Shown piece after piece: positions 1 to 7,219 of a stretch of DNA of 64,000 nucleotides. Source of the DNA: Hyphobacterium marinum (lineage in GTDB: Bacteria > Pseudomonadota > Alphaproteobacteria > Caulobacterales > Maricaulaceae); the NCBI RefSeq assembly GCF_036330325.1, contig NZ_JAZDRO010000004.1, positions 269,211 to 333,210 of the forward strand, given 5' to 3'. Under the pieces are notes generated by a model. It saw only the letters and a program-made list of their open reading frames with translations. It did no database searches and was not told the origin of the DNA. Position 1 is the first letter of the stretch; every line of letters begins with the position of its first letter. A program made the translations under genes and the position numbers.

Positions 1-2
1 TG

Positions 3-614
3 CCGGGGCGGGGACGCCATCCGGTCCGTCCGGCCTTCGTCGGTCTGCGTGACATGGTGAAGGCGATGACGCGTCAGCTGCCGCCCGGCGTTAGCTTCAC
101 GACCGTCGCGCACAGCCGCTATGGCATTCTCGCTTCGCTCTTGGCCGAGACGATGCCGGAACGGGTCGAGCGGACGATCTACCTCGCGTCCTACATGCTG
201 CGCGCCGGCGAACGGGCCGCTGATCATTTCCGCGCCGACATGGCGAGCTTTTTGCGTCCCGCTGTCTCGTTCTGCCGGACCGGCCTTTGGGATTGGCTCG
301 ACCCGTCCGTCTATCGCGAGGCGCTCTACCATGACTGTCCGGTCGAGGACTGGATGCTGGGCCGGTTGATGCTGTGCCGGGAACCGCTGCGGCCCGCGCT
401 GACGCGGCTGAAGCTAAGCGAGGCGCGTTATGGCGCGGTGCCGCGCGCCTATATCCGCCTGACCGAGGACCGGGCGGTGACGCCGGCCCTGCAGGACCGG
501 GTGCTGAATGCCACGCCGGTTGATCGAGTTGAAGACATTGCGGCGAGCCATTCGGCCTATTTCTCGAAGGCGGAAGCGCTGACGCGAACCCTCCTGAAAC
601 TGGCCGGATCGTGA
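3..614 (+). CDS. Alpha/beta hydrolase, C-terminal part (5' end outside window)
   Basis: The reading frame is open to the left edge, so the N-terminal part, including the first strands and the oxyanion loop, lies outside the window. The fragment resembles the C-terminal two thirds of small esterase-like alpha/beta hydrolases (EstC/salicylate-esterase type). It has a nucleophile-elbow segment VAHSRYGIL, a following YLASYML strand, a strand with an acidic residue (YIRLTEDRAVTP), and a late histidine in ASHSAYFSKAEAL that would complete the triad. The elbow reads AHSRYG instead of the usual GHSxGG, so two small residues are replaced by Ala and Tyr. Activity is therefore plausible but not assured, and the substrate is unknown. 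The gene ends about 100 bp before aspS on the same strand. Confidence 0.65.
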   Translation, partial: PGRGRHPVRPAFVGLRDMVKAMTRQLPPGVSFTTVAHSRYGILASLLAETMPERVERTIYLASYMLRAGERAADHFRADMASFLRPAVSFCRTGLWDWLDPSVYREALYHDCPVEDWMLGRLMLCREPLRPALTRLKLSEARYGAVPRAYIRLTEDRAVTPALQDRVLNATPVDRVEDIAASHSAYFSKAEALTRTLLKLAGS

Positions 615-642
615 AACCGGGGCTAAGAACCGCCGCGCTTCC

Positions 643-671
643 TTGACATCGGGGCCGGTCCTCCGCCATGT
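643..671 (+). promoter_or_regulatory. Candidate promoter for aspS
   Basis: A perfect TTGACA (643-648) is followed after 17 bases by CCATGT (666-671), about 43 bases before the aspS ATG. The -35 element is strong and the -10 is weak, as is common in GC-rich alphaproteobacteria. Assignment is by sequence only. Confidence 0.4.
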
Positions 672-713
672 CGCGGCGAAATTCGTTGCACTGCTTTTTC
701 ACGGACCGCCGCC

Positions 714-2516
714 ATGCACGCCTACCGCTCCCACACTTGCGCCCAGCTGCGCGCCTCCGATGTCGGCCAGACCGTCCGCCTGTCGGGCTGGATCCACCGC
801 AAGCGCGACCATGGCGGTCTGCTCTTCATCGATTTGCGCGACCATTACGGCCTGACCCAGTGCGTACTGGAACCGTCCAACCCGCATTTCGCGAAGCTGG
901 AAAAGCTGCGCGTTGAGAGCGTCGTGACGATCACCGGCGAAGTCGTGAAACGTGACGCGGACGTGATCAATCCGAACCTGCCGACCGGCGAAGTCGAATT
1001 ACGGGTCGCCGAGCTGGCCGTTCAGTCCGAAGCCGAAGAGCTGCCCATGCCGGTCTTTGGCGAACCGGACTGGTCGGAGGAAGTCCGCCTGAAATACCGC
1101 TTCCTGGACCTGCGGCGGGAAACCCTGCACGCCAACATCATGAGCCGCGTCGCCATCATCCGCGCCATGCGCGACAAGATGGCCGCTGCGGGTTTCTTTG
1201 AATTCGCGACCCCGATCCTGACGGCGTCCTCGCCCGAAGGCGCGCGTGACTTCCTCGTCCCCAGCCGCATCCATCCGGGCCAGTTCTACGCGCTGCCGCA
1301 GGCCCCGCAGCAATACAAGCAATTGCTGATGGTTTCCGGCTTCGACCGCTATTTCCAGATCGCACCCTGCTTCCGCGACGAAGACCCGCGCGCTGACCGC
1401 CTGCCGGGCGAATTCTACCAGCTCGATGTAGAAATGAGCTTCGTCGAGGAAGAAGACGTCTTCACCACGATGGAGCCGGTCATCCGTGAAGTCTTCGCGG
1501 AGTTCGCCGAGGGCAAGGCCGTCACGGACGTCTTCCCGCGCATCCCCTATGACGAGGCGATGGCGAAATACGGCACCGACAAGCCCGACCTGCGCAACCC
1601 GATCGAGATGCAGGCCGTGACGGACCATTTCGCGGGGTCCGGCTTCAAGGTCTTTGCCGGCATGATCGAGAAGAACCCGAAGGTCGAAATCTGGGCGATT
1701 CCGGCCCCGACGGGCGGCAGCCGGGCCTTCTGCGACCGCATGAATGCGTGGGCGCAGAAGGAAGGCCAGCCGGGCCTCGGATACATTTTCTTCCGCGAAG
1801 GCGAGGGGGCCGGCCCCGTTGCCAAGAATATCGGCGAAGAACGCACCGCCGCGATCCGCGACCAGTTGGGTCTGGGTGATGGCGACGCGGTCTTCTTTGT
1901 CGCTGGTGTGCCGTCAGACTTTGCCGCATTCGCCGGCAAGGCGCGTGACCGTGTCGGCAACGAGCTGGACCTCGTGAAGCAGGACCAGTTCGCGCTCGCC
2001 TGGATCGTCGATTTCCCGATGTATGAGTGGGACGAGGAAGAGAAGAAGATCGACTTCTCCCACAACCCGTTCTCCATGCCGAAGGGCGGTCTGAAGGCGC
2101 TTGAAGCCGCAGAGGCCGAAGGCAATGCCGCGCTGCTGGCGCTGAAAGCCCAACAGTACGACCTGGTCTGCAACGGTTTTGAAATCGCGTCTGGCTCGAT
2201 CCGGAACCACGTCCCGGAAACCATGATCAAGGCCTTCGGCATCACCGGCCTGGGCCCCGACGTGGTGAAGGAACGCTTTGGTGCACTTTACCGGGCCTTC
2301 CAGTATGGCGCACCGCCGCACGGCGGTATGGCCGCTGGCGTTGATCGGATCGTGATGTTGCTGGTTGGCGCGAAAAACCTGCGCGAAGTCTCGCTCTTCC
2401 CGATGAACCAGCAGGCTGCTGACCTGTTGATGAACGCACCGGCCCCGGCCGACGCGCGTCAGCTGCGCGATCTCAGCCTGCGCTGCGTGGTCGTGGACGA
2501 AAAGAAGACCGACTAG
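714..2516 (+). CDS. aspS: Aspartyl-tRNA synthetase
   Basis: Class II aminoacyl-tRNA synthetase that charges tRNA-Asp (or also tRNA-Asn if non-discriminating) in the cytoplasm. At 600 residues it has the usual length of the bacterial type. The N-terminal anticodon-binding OB fold covers about residues 1-110 (SGWIHRKRDHGGLLFIDLRD). The catalytic core carries motif 2 near residue 220 (CFRDEDPRADRLPGEF) and motif 3 near 537 (GGMAAGVDRIVMLL). The inserted GAD domain lies between, at about 290-410. The start at the ATG of MHAYRSH matches the family N-terminus. The gene is convergent with the pentapeptide-repeat gene that follows, with only three bases between the stops. Specificity (discriminating or not) cannot be settled here. 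Confidence 0.97.
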   Translation: MHAYRSHTCAQLRASDVGQTVRLSGWIHRKRDHGGLLFIDLRDHYGLTQCVLEPSNPHFAKLEKLRVESVVTITGEVVKRDADVINPNLPTGEVELRVAELAVQSEAEELPMPVFGEPDWSEEVRLKYRFLDLRRETLHANIMSRVAIIRAMRDKMAAAGFFEFATPILTASSPEGARDFLVPSRIHPGQFYALPQAPQQYKQLLMVSGFDRYFQIAPCFRDEDPRADRLPGEFYQLDVEMSFVEEEDVFTTMEPVIREVFAEFAEGKAVTDVFPRIPYDEAMAKYGTDKPDLRNPIEMQAVTDHFAGSGFKVFAGMIEKNPKVEIWAIPAPTGGSRAFCDRMNAWAQKEGQPGLGYIFFREGEGAGPVAKNIGEERTAAIRDQLGLGDGDAVFFVAGVPSDFAAFAGKARDRVGNELDLVKQDQFALAWIVDFPMYEWDEEEKKIDFSHNPFSMPKGGLKALEAAEAEGNAALLALKAQQYDLVCNGFEIASGSIRNHVPETMIKAFGITGLGPDVVKERFGALYRAFQYGAPPHGGMAAGVDRIVMLLVGAKNLREVSLFPMNQQAADLLMNAPAPADARQLRDLSLRCVVVDEKKTD

Positions 2517-2519
2517 ACG

Positions 2520-3962
2520 TCAGTCGTCGCGTTCGGGACGGGTCCGGGGCTCGAAGTCCGGGGCCGGTCCCTTGCGCTCGGTCTCGTCGGACAAGGGGAG
2601 GCGGGGCTCCGCCGGCGGTTCGGGCGGGCCATCCAGCCCGTCGCCCCGGTCCAGAGTCTCGTTCCGCAGGACTTCCACGCGCCAGTTGAAGCCGCCCGGG
2701 CCGTTCGCGCGGAAGACCTCAACGTCGCCATTCTGTTCCTGGAACACATAATTCTCGCCGCGAATGGACCGCTCCCGGCGTTCCATTTCGCGCTGTTCCC
2801 GCCGCACAATCTCCCGTTCCTCACGGGCCATGTCGCGGGCAATTTCCCGCTCGATGTCGCGTTCCGAGCGCTCTGCTTCGCGCGCCGCCTCGCGCATCGC
2901 TTCGCGGGCCTCGGCCAGGGCTTCACGACGGGCTTCGAGCGCTTCACGCATCGTGCCGGTGAATTCTTCGGCCGTGATCTCGACATCGATACCCATGGCC
3001 TCGGCACGCGCGACGGCGGCTTCGAGGGCCTGGCGCACACTGGCGTCCTCGATGTTGGCCAGCGAACGTTCCAGTTCGGCCAGCGCTTCCTCATTGGTTG
3101 CCCGGAAATGCTCGGCGGAGACCACGCGCGGCACGCGCACCGGATGCGGCGCTTCGGCGATCCAGGCGGACCCGCGCGGGGCGCGCATCGATTCACAACT
3201 GGCCAGTTCAAGCCCGCCCGGCAATTCGGTTTCGTCATCGCCGCAGGCATTGGCGATCTGGTCCGCGTTCAGGCCGCGCGCGCCTTTCAGGTCCGCTCCC
3301 GAAAAATCGGCGTGGTCGAGCCGGGCCCCGGTGAAGTCGGCGCGCCGCAGTTCCGCATCGCGGAAGATCGCACCGCGAAGGTCCGCGCCAGCGAACTGGG
3401 TATTGCGTCCGGTTGCGTCGGAAAAATCCGCCCGTTGCAGGCGCGCGCCCCGGAATACCGTCCGGTCCAGCTCCGTGCTGACGAAGCGGGCCTGGTAGAT
3501 CTGGGCATTTGCAAAAACGGCGCGGGCCAGGTCGGCATCGGAAAAATCGGCAACGACAATCCGGATATTCGACAGATCGGCATCCCGCAGGCGAGCGCTG
3601 CGGAAGGAGACACGCTCGCCATGGCCTTCGACGAGGATCGCATTGTCAAAGGCCGTGTCGGCGAAGTTGATGCCCGAATACCGGCTGTTCGGCATCTCCA
3701 CGCCGGTAAAGTTCGACGCCGAAAAATTGCATTCGTGCAATTGCACGCCCGGCATCTCGGCGTGGGAAAAATCAGTATCGCTGAAATGTGCGCCGACGAT
3801 CACCGCACCGGACAGGTTCTGTCCGGAAAAGTCGCATTCATTGCACTCGCCTGAAATTGACAGCCGCCGGTGCGGATGCTGGTCGCCAGCGCCCGCGAAG
3901 GCCGGAGCGGCCAACGTCGCTGTGGCGGCGACCAGCGCCAGTATGGAGACGGAAATCTTCAT
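2520..3962 (-). CDS. Secreted pentapeptide-repeat protein with C-terminal coiled coil
   Basis: Exported protein of 480 residues. A signal peptide (MKISVSILALVAATATLAAP, cleavage near AFA-GAG) argues for the start at 3962 rather than the longer upstream frame. A right-handed pentapeptide-repeat helix (A(D/N)LxxA/F type: ADFSDADLARAVF, ADLRGAIFRDAELRRADF) runs from about residue 40 to 235. It is preceded by a CNEC motif (Cys40, Cys43) and closed by CGDDETELPGGLELASC (about 240-256). The remaining 220 residues contain a long, charged Arg/Glu/Ala helix likely to form a coiled coil, then a Pro/Glu-rich tail. The next gene on this strand is a shorter paralogue with the same cysteine caps. Function is unknown; a periplasmic scaffold or binding role is only a guess. 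Confidence 0.85.
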   Translation of the reverse strand: MKISVSILALVAATATLAAPAFAGAGDQHPHRRLSISGECNECDFSGQNLSGAVIVGAHFSDTDFSHAEMPGVQLHECNFSASNFTGVEMPNSRYSGINFADTAFDNAILVEGHGERVSFRSARLRDADLSNIRIVVADFSDADLARAVFANAQIYQARFVSTELDRTVFRGARLQRADFSDATGRNTQFAGADLRGAIFRDAELRRADFTGARLDHADFSGADLKGARGLNADQIANACGDDETELPGGLELASCESMRAPRGSAWIAEAPHPVRVPRVVSAEHFRATNEEALAELERSLANIEDASVRQALEAAVARAEAMGIDVEITAEEFTGTMREALEARREALAEAREAMREAAREAERSERDIEREIARDMAREEREIVRREQREMERRERSIRGENYVFQEQNGDVEVFRANGPGGFNWRVEVLRNETLDRGDGLDGPPEPPAEPRLPLSDETERKGPAPDFEPRTRPERDD

Positions 3963-4040
3963 TCTGATGACTGACATAGGCCAACACCGGCCTGACCGCG
4001 ACTTAAATTGCGGTAAGCGGTCCGTTAGCCGCAAGACAGC

Positions 4041-4538
4041 CTAGCGTACCGGGCGGCAGGCGGGAATGCGCAGTCCGCGGGGCAATTCCGTCGACGGATC
4101 GCCACAGGCGGCGTCCAGCTGACGCTGGCTCAGCCCGTGTGCTTCAGCCAATTCCGCACCCGACAGCACCGCACCGGCAAGGTCGGCACCGCTGAGATTG
4201 GCACTGCCGAAATGGGCCCCGACCAGGTTGGCATCGCGCAGATTGGCATTGACGAAGTTGGCCCCGGTAAACCGCCCGCCGAACAGGTTGGCGACCGACA
4301 GGTCCGCGCCGGAAAAGTTCGATCCATTCATCGTTGCAAGGCTTAAGTCAGCCTGACGCAGGCGCGCGCCGGAAAGATTGACGTTCGGCAGATCGAGATA
4401 GGCCAGGTCAGCCTGAAACAGGTTGCAGCCCGGGCAGGAGCCTCCGTTCTGGACACGGGCAATCTCGCCGGCATTCTGCGCCAGGGCGGGCCCTGACAGG
4501 GCAGCCAGGGCGGTCAGAAGGATCAAAAAACGTTTCAT
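4041..4538 (-). CDS. Secreted cysteine-capped pentapeptide-repeat protein
   Basis: Exported protein of 165 residues with a clear signal peptide (MKRFLILLTALAALSGPALA). The start at 4538 is supported by a GGGAG ribosome-binding site nine bases upstream; an in-frame ATG 18 bases earlier is less likely. The mature part begins with CPGC (Cys35, Cys38), continues as pentapeptide repeats (SGADLSVANLFGGRFTGANF) to about residue 135, and ends with CGDPSTELPRGLRIPAC (Cys145, Cys161). The same caps occur in the larger gene just downstream on this strand (gap 78 bp), so the two are paralogues and probably cotranscribed. Biochemical function is unknown. Confidence 0.85.
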   Translation of the reverse strand: MKRFLILLTALAALSGPALAQNAGEIARVQNGGSCPGCNLFQADLAYLDLPNVNLSGARLRQADLSLATMNGSNFSGADLSVANLFGGRFTGANFVNANLRDANLVGAHFGSANLSGADLAGAVLSGAELAEAHGLSQRQLDAACGDPSTELPRGLRIPACRPVR

Positions 4539-4604
4539 ATCGGCGCGCTCCCGCATGAATTTCCCCTCTCAGGTGCAAGCCGGGTGCCGGTTTTCGCGTA
4601 CCTG

Positions 4605-5081
4605 TTATTCCAAATGGGGGCAGCGAGCTATGAAATCTTGAGCGGCAGTTGTAGAGCCATTCAGCGGAACCCGAACCGTGTTGGAACCGGCTCGATAGAG
4701 TAGCACTCTTTGTCCATCCCTCAATCCATGGACCAATCTTTGGACTGTGACTTGATCAAATGTTGTGTATGATCCTCCGCGCATGTGTTCGCCTACAAAA
4801 GACCAGGATGGATTGTCATCAATTCTTATTTGAACTTCATTTGTTCTATCCACGTTGAAGCCGCCGTCGTTAAACGCCAACGCTACGTATTCATCTGTGC
4901 AGACAATAGCGACAACTTCACCCCGGATTGAGCCAATTGCTTCAGAGCCCAAGCTAAGCTGCATTTCATCCGTGAAAGGATCGGTATTATCTGAAAATAC
5001 CCACCTGCTAAAATTTTGAGCTTGAACAGGTGATGGTATAAAGAATAAAGTAATTACAATAATGATAAAGAGGCGTATCAT
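4605..5081 (-). CDS. AT-rich secreted protein, possibly VasI/TagO-like
   Basis: A 158-residue protein with a hydrophobic signal peptide ending at VQA-QNF and a good GGAG ribosome-binding site. The layout resembles the VasI/TagO-type domain: a RWVFSDNTDPFTDE start, a central cysteine strand (VAIVCTDEYVALAF), an IRIDDNPSW segment, and a C-terminal FIARC. No type VI secretion gene is nearby, so the name would say nothing about its role. The gene and its flanks are clearly more AT-rich than the rest of the window, which suggests recent acquisition or a different history from its neighbours. The family assignment is weak; the coding call is good. Confidence 0.65.
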   Translation of the reverse strand: MIRLFIIIVITLFFIPSPVQAQNFSRWVFSDNTDPFTDEMQLSLGSEAIGSIRGEVVAIVCTDEYVALAFNDGGFNVDRTNEVQIRIDDNPSWSFVGEHMRGGSYTTFDQVTVQRLVHGLRDGQRVLLYRAGSNTVRVPLNGSTTAAQDFIARCPHLE

Positions 5082-5136
5082 AGATTAGGCTCCTGTGTCA
5101 TTTTGGCAGTCAAGTGGGGGCTGAGCTAGATTTCAA

Positions 5137-5165
5137 AAAATAGCCTTATGGGTAAATCCATGCAA
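5137..5165 (-). promoter_or_regulatory. Candidate promoter for the AT-rich secreted protein gene
   Basis: Read on the minus strand: TTGCAT (5165-5160), a 17-base spacer, then TATTTT (5142-5137), about 55 bases upstream of the ATG at 5081. Spacing is ideal and both hexamers are near consensus. Sequence inference only. Confidence 0.4.
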
Positions 5166-5187
5166 TGATATTTTTATTGAGCTCTCC

Positions 5188-5203
5188 TTGCGAACGTTCG
5201 CAA
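5188..5203. promoter_or_regulatory. 16-bp perfect palindrome, LacI/GalR-type operator
   Basis: TTGCGAACGTTCGCAA is fully self-complementary with a central CG, the architecture of LacI/GalR-family operators. It lies in the divergent intergenic region, 90 bases before the first FlgO/TPR gene and 23 bases upstream of the candidate -35 of the minus-strand gene. No LacI-family regulator is encoded in the window. Confidence 0.55.
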
Positions 5204-5292
5204 ATGGCGCTGCGAATCTAGGTAGATAGGATAGAGATTCATTGTAACGGCCCGCAAAACATGGCATTCCCCAGTCCGACAGGGGAGTGAAT

Positions 5293-7209
5293 ATGGGGAC
5301 CATCCTGAGCGAATTGCGCAGGCGGAACGTATTCCGCGTGGCCGCTGCCTATCTCGTTGTCGGCTGGATCGTGCTGCAGGTGGTTTCGGTCGTCGGCGAT
5401 GCGGCCCGCTTGCCGGACTGGACCGACAGTTTCGCCTTGGTTGTCCTGCTTACGGCCTTCCCGGTCATCCTGTTTATCGCCTGGGCGTTTGAGCTGACGC
5501 CGGAGGGATTGAAGCGAACCGTTGACGTCGCGCCCGAAGACAGCATTTCGCACAAGACCGGACGCCTGTTTGACTTTGTGATCGTCGCGGCGCTGGTCGT
5601 GGTGGCCGGTTTGATCGGCTGGCAGTTACTTGCCTCGAAAACAGGCACGCCTGATATGCCACAAATCGCCGGGACGGACAGTGCGCTGGACTCCTCTATG
5701 GTCCAGCCGGCTGCGGCCTCTGCCGCGCCCGCCAACGCCACGATGGCGGGGGTTGAGCCGGACGCGAAATCCATTGCCGTTCTGCCCTTCCTCGCCTTCA
5801 GCAATGATGAGGAAGACGGCTATTTCGCCGACGGGCTAACCGAGGAAATCCTTAACTCGTTGGCTTATCTCCCGGATCTGCTGGTGACCTCGCGGACATC
5901 GGCTTTCCAGTTTCGTGGCGAAGACCTGCCCTCCGTACCGGAGATCGCGGCCCAGCTGGGGGTCGCTCATATCCTTGAGGGCTCGGTAAGGCGCTCAAAC
6001 GACCAGGTCCGGGTCACGGTTCAGCTGATCCGCGCGAGCGACGACGCCCATCTGTGGTCGCAGACCTATGATCGCTCGCTCGACAACGTCTTCGCCATCC
6101 AGGAAGACATTGCCGAGAACGTTGCCCGCGTCCTTGAAGTCGTCCTCGACGATACCGCGCGCGAGCGCATGGCCGACACCGGTACGCGAAATGTCGAGGC
6201 CTATGTCGCCTTCCAGCGTGGCTGGAATATCTGGACGGAACTGCATGAGATTGACGAACAACACCGGCTGGATGAAGCCAGTGTCCATTTCGCCGAGGCC
6301 ACGCGTCTTGACCCCGGCTATTCCGATGCCTTCCTCCTGCAGAGTGACACGTTCGCCCATGTGATGACCGATCTGGTCGAGGCTCCTGACTTCGACGAGG
6401 TGGCGTTTGAGGCGGCTCATGCCGAACACCGCCGTCTCCTCGATCTGGCGGAACGGGCGAGCCGGGATCCGGTACGGCGCGCGACAGCTCGGGTGAACCG
6501 GTTGTTGTTTTCGGAAAACTGGACCGGTGCTGCCCAGGATCTCGCGACGGCCATGGATCCGCAAAGTTGTGCCGCTGACAATTATTTGAACACATTGGCG
6601 GAATTTCTGCAGCCATCGGATCAGATCGTCGAGTATTACCGGTCGCAGGTCCGCTGCGATCCCTTGAATGCTACGGCATGGGGTGCACTTTACAGTGCGG
6701 CGGCACAAATGGGTTACTTCGATGAAGCTGAATCTGCCCTGCTAAGACGAGAAGACCTGCGAGGGGACGACAACCAGTCGCTGACATTTTTCGAAATCGA
6801 GCGGCTTATCGCCGCCGGTGACACCGATGCCGCCGAAACACTTTTCAACGAAATGCAGGTCCCCGGTCCGAACCGCGCCTATCTGGAGTTGCGGTTTGCA
6901 TCCATGCGAGGCGATTCCGAGGCAGCTGCCACAGCCGCTGACACCTTGCTGTCCATTCCGGATCTGCCGCTGCGTTTCCAGGTGCTCATCCACGCCCTCG
7001 TTGGCAATCGTGACGAAGCCAATGCTCTTGTGGCGCAGGTGGACGAACGGCCTCTTTCGCCGATCCAGCTGCGTCAGATCATCAATATCTGCAGCTGCGG
7101 CGCGCCTTTCGACCTCGAAGCGGCACCGAACTTTGCCGCCCGGATCACGGAGGCCGGATTTCCCTGGCCGCCGGAACCGGATTACGGCTTTGCCCTGATG
7201 CAGGAGTAA
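5293..7209 (+). CDS. Membrane-anchored FlgO-domain/TPR protein, copy 1
   Basis: 638 residues. The start at ATG 5293 is preferred over GTG 5287 because AGGGGAG ends just upstream. The N-terminus has the motif LSELRRRNVFRVAAAYLVVG, a membrane helix at about 14-35, a second at about 43-64 and a third at about 95-113. A FlgO/TolB-N-like domain (about 155-290) follows, with SIAVLPF, YFADGLTEEILNSL, LLVTSRTSAFQF and AHILEGSVR. The rest is helical and TPR-like and ends in FPWPPEPDYGFALM. Related proteins are often fused to cyclase or winged-helix domains, but none is seen here. The domain is thought to bind peptides or small molecules; the role here is unknown. An adjacent paralogue begins 10 bp downstream, so the two form an operon. 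Confidence 0.85.
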   Translation: MGTILSELRRRNVFRVAAAYLVVGWIVLQVVSVVGDAARLPDWTDSFALVVLLTAFPVILFIAWAFELTPEGLKRTVDVAPEDSISHKTGRLFDFVIVAALVVVAGLIGWQLLASKTGTPDMPQIAGTDSALDSSMVQPAAASAAPANATMAGVEPDAKSIAVLPFLAFSNDEEDGYFADGLTEEILNSLAYLPDLLVTSRTSAFQFRGEDLPSVPEIAAQLGVAHILEGSVRRSNDQVRVTVQLIRASDDAHLWSQTYDRSLDNVFAIQEDIAENVARVLEVVLDDTARERMADTGTRNVEAYVAFQRGWNIWTELHEIDEQHRLDEASVHFAEATRLDPGYSDAFLLQSDTFAHVMTDLVEAPDFDEVAFEAAHAEHRRLLDLAERASRDPVRRATARVNRLLFSENWTGAAQDLATAMDPQSCAADNYLNTLAEFLQPSDQIVEYYRSQVRCDPLNATAWGALYSAAAQMGYFDEAESALLRREDLRGDDNQSLTFFEIERLIAAGDTDAAETLFNEMQVPGPNRAYLELRFASMRGDSEAAATAADTLLSIPDLPLRFQVLIHALVGNRDEANALVAQVDERPLSPIQLRQIINICSCGAPFDLEAAPNFAARITEAGFPWPPEPDYGFALMQE

Positions 7210-7219
7210 GCGCGGACCA

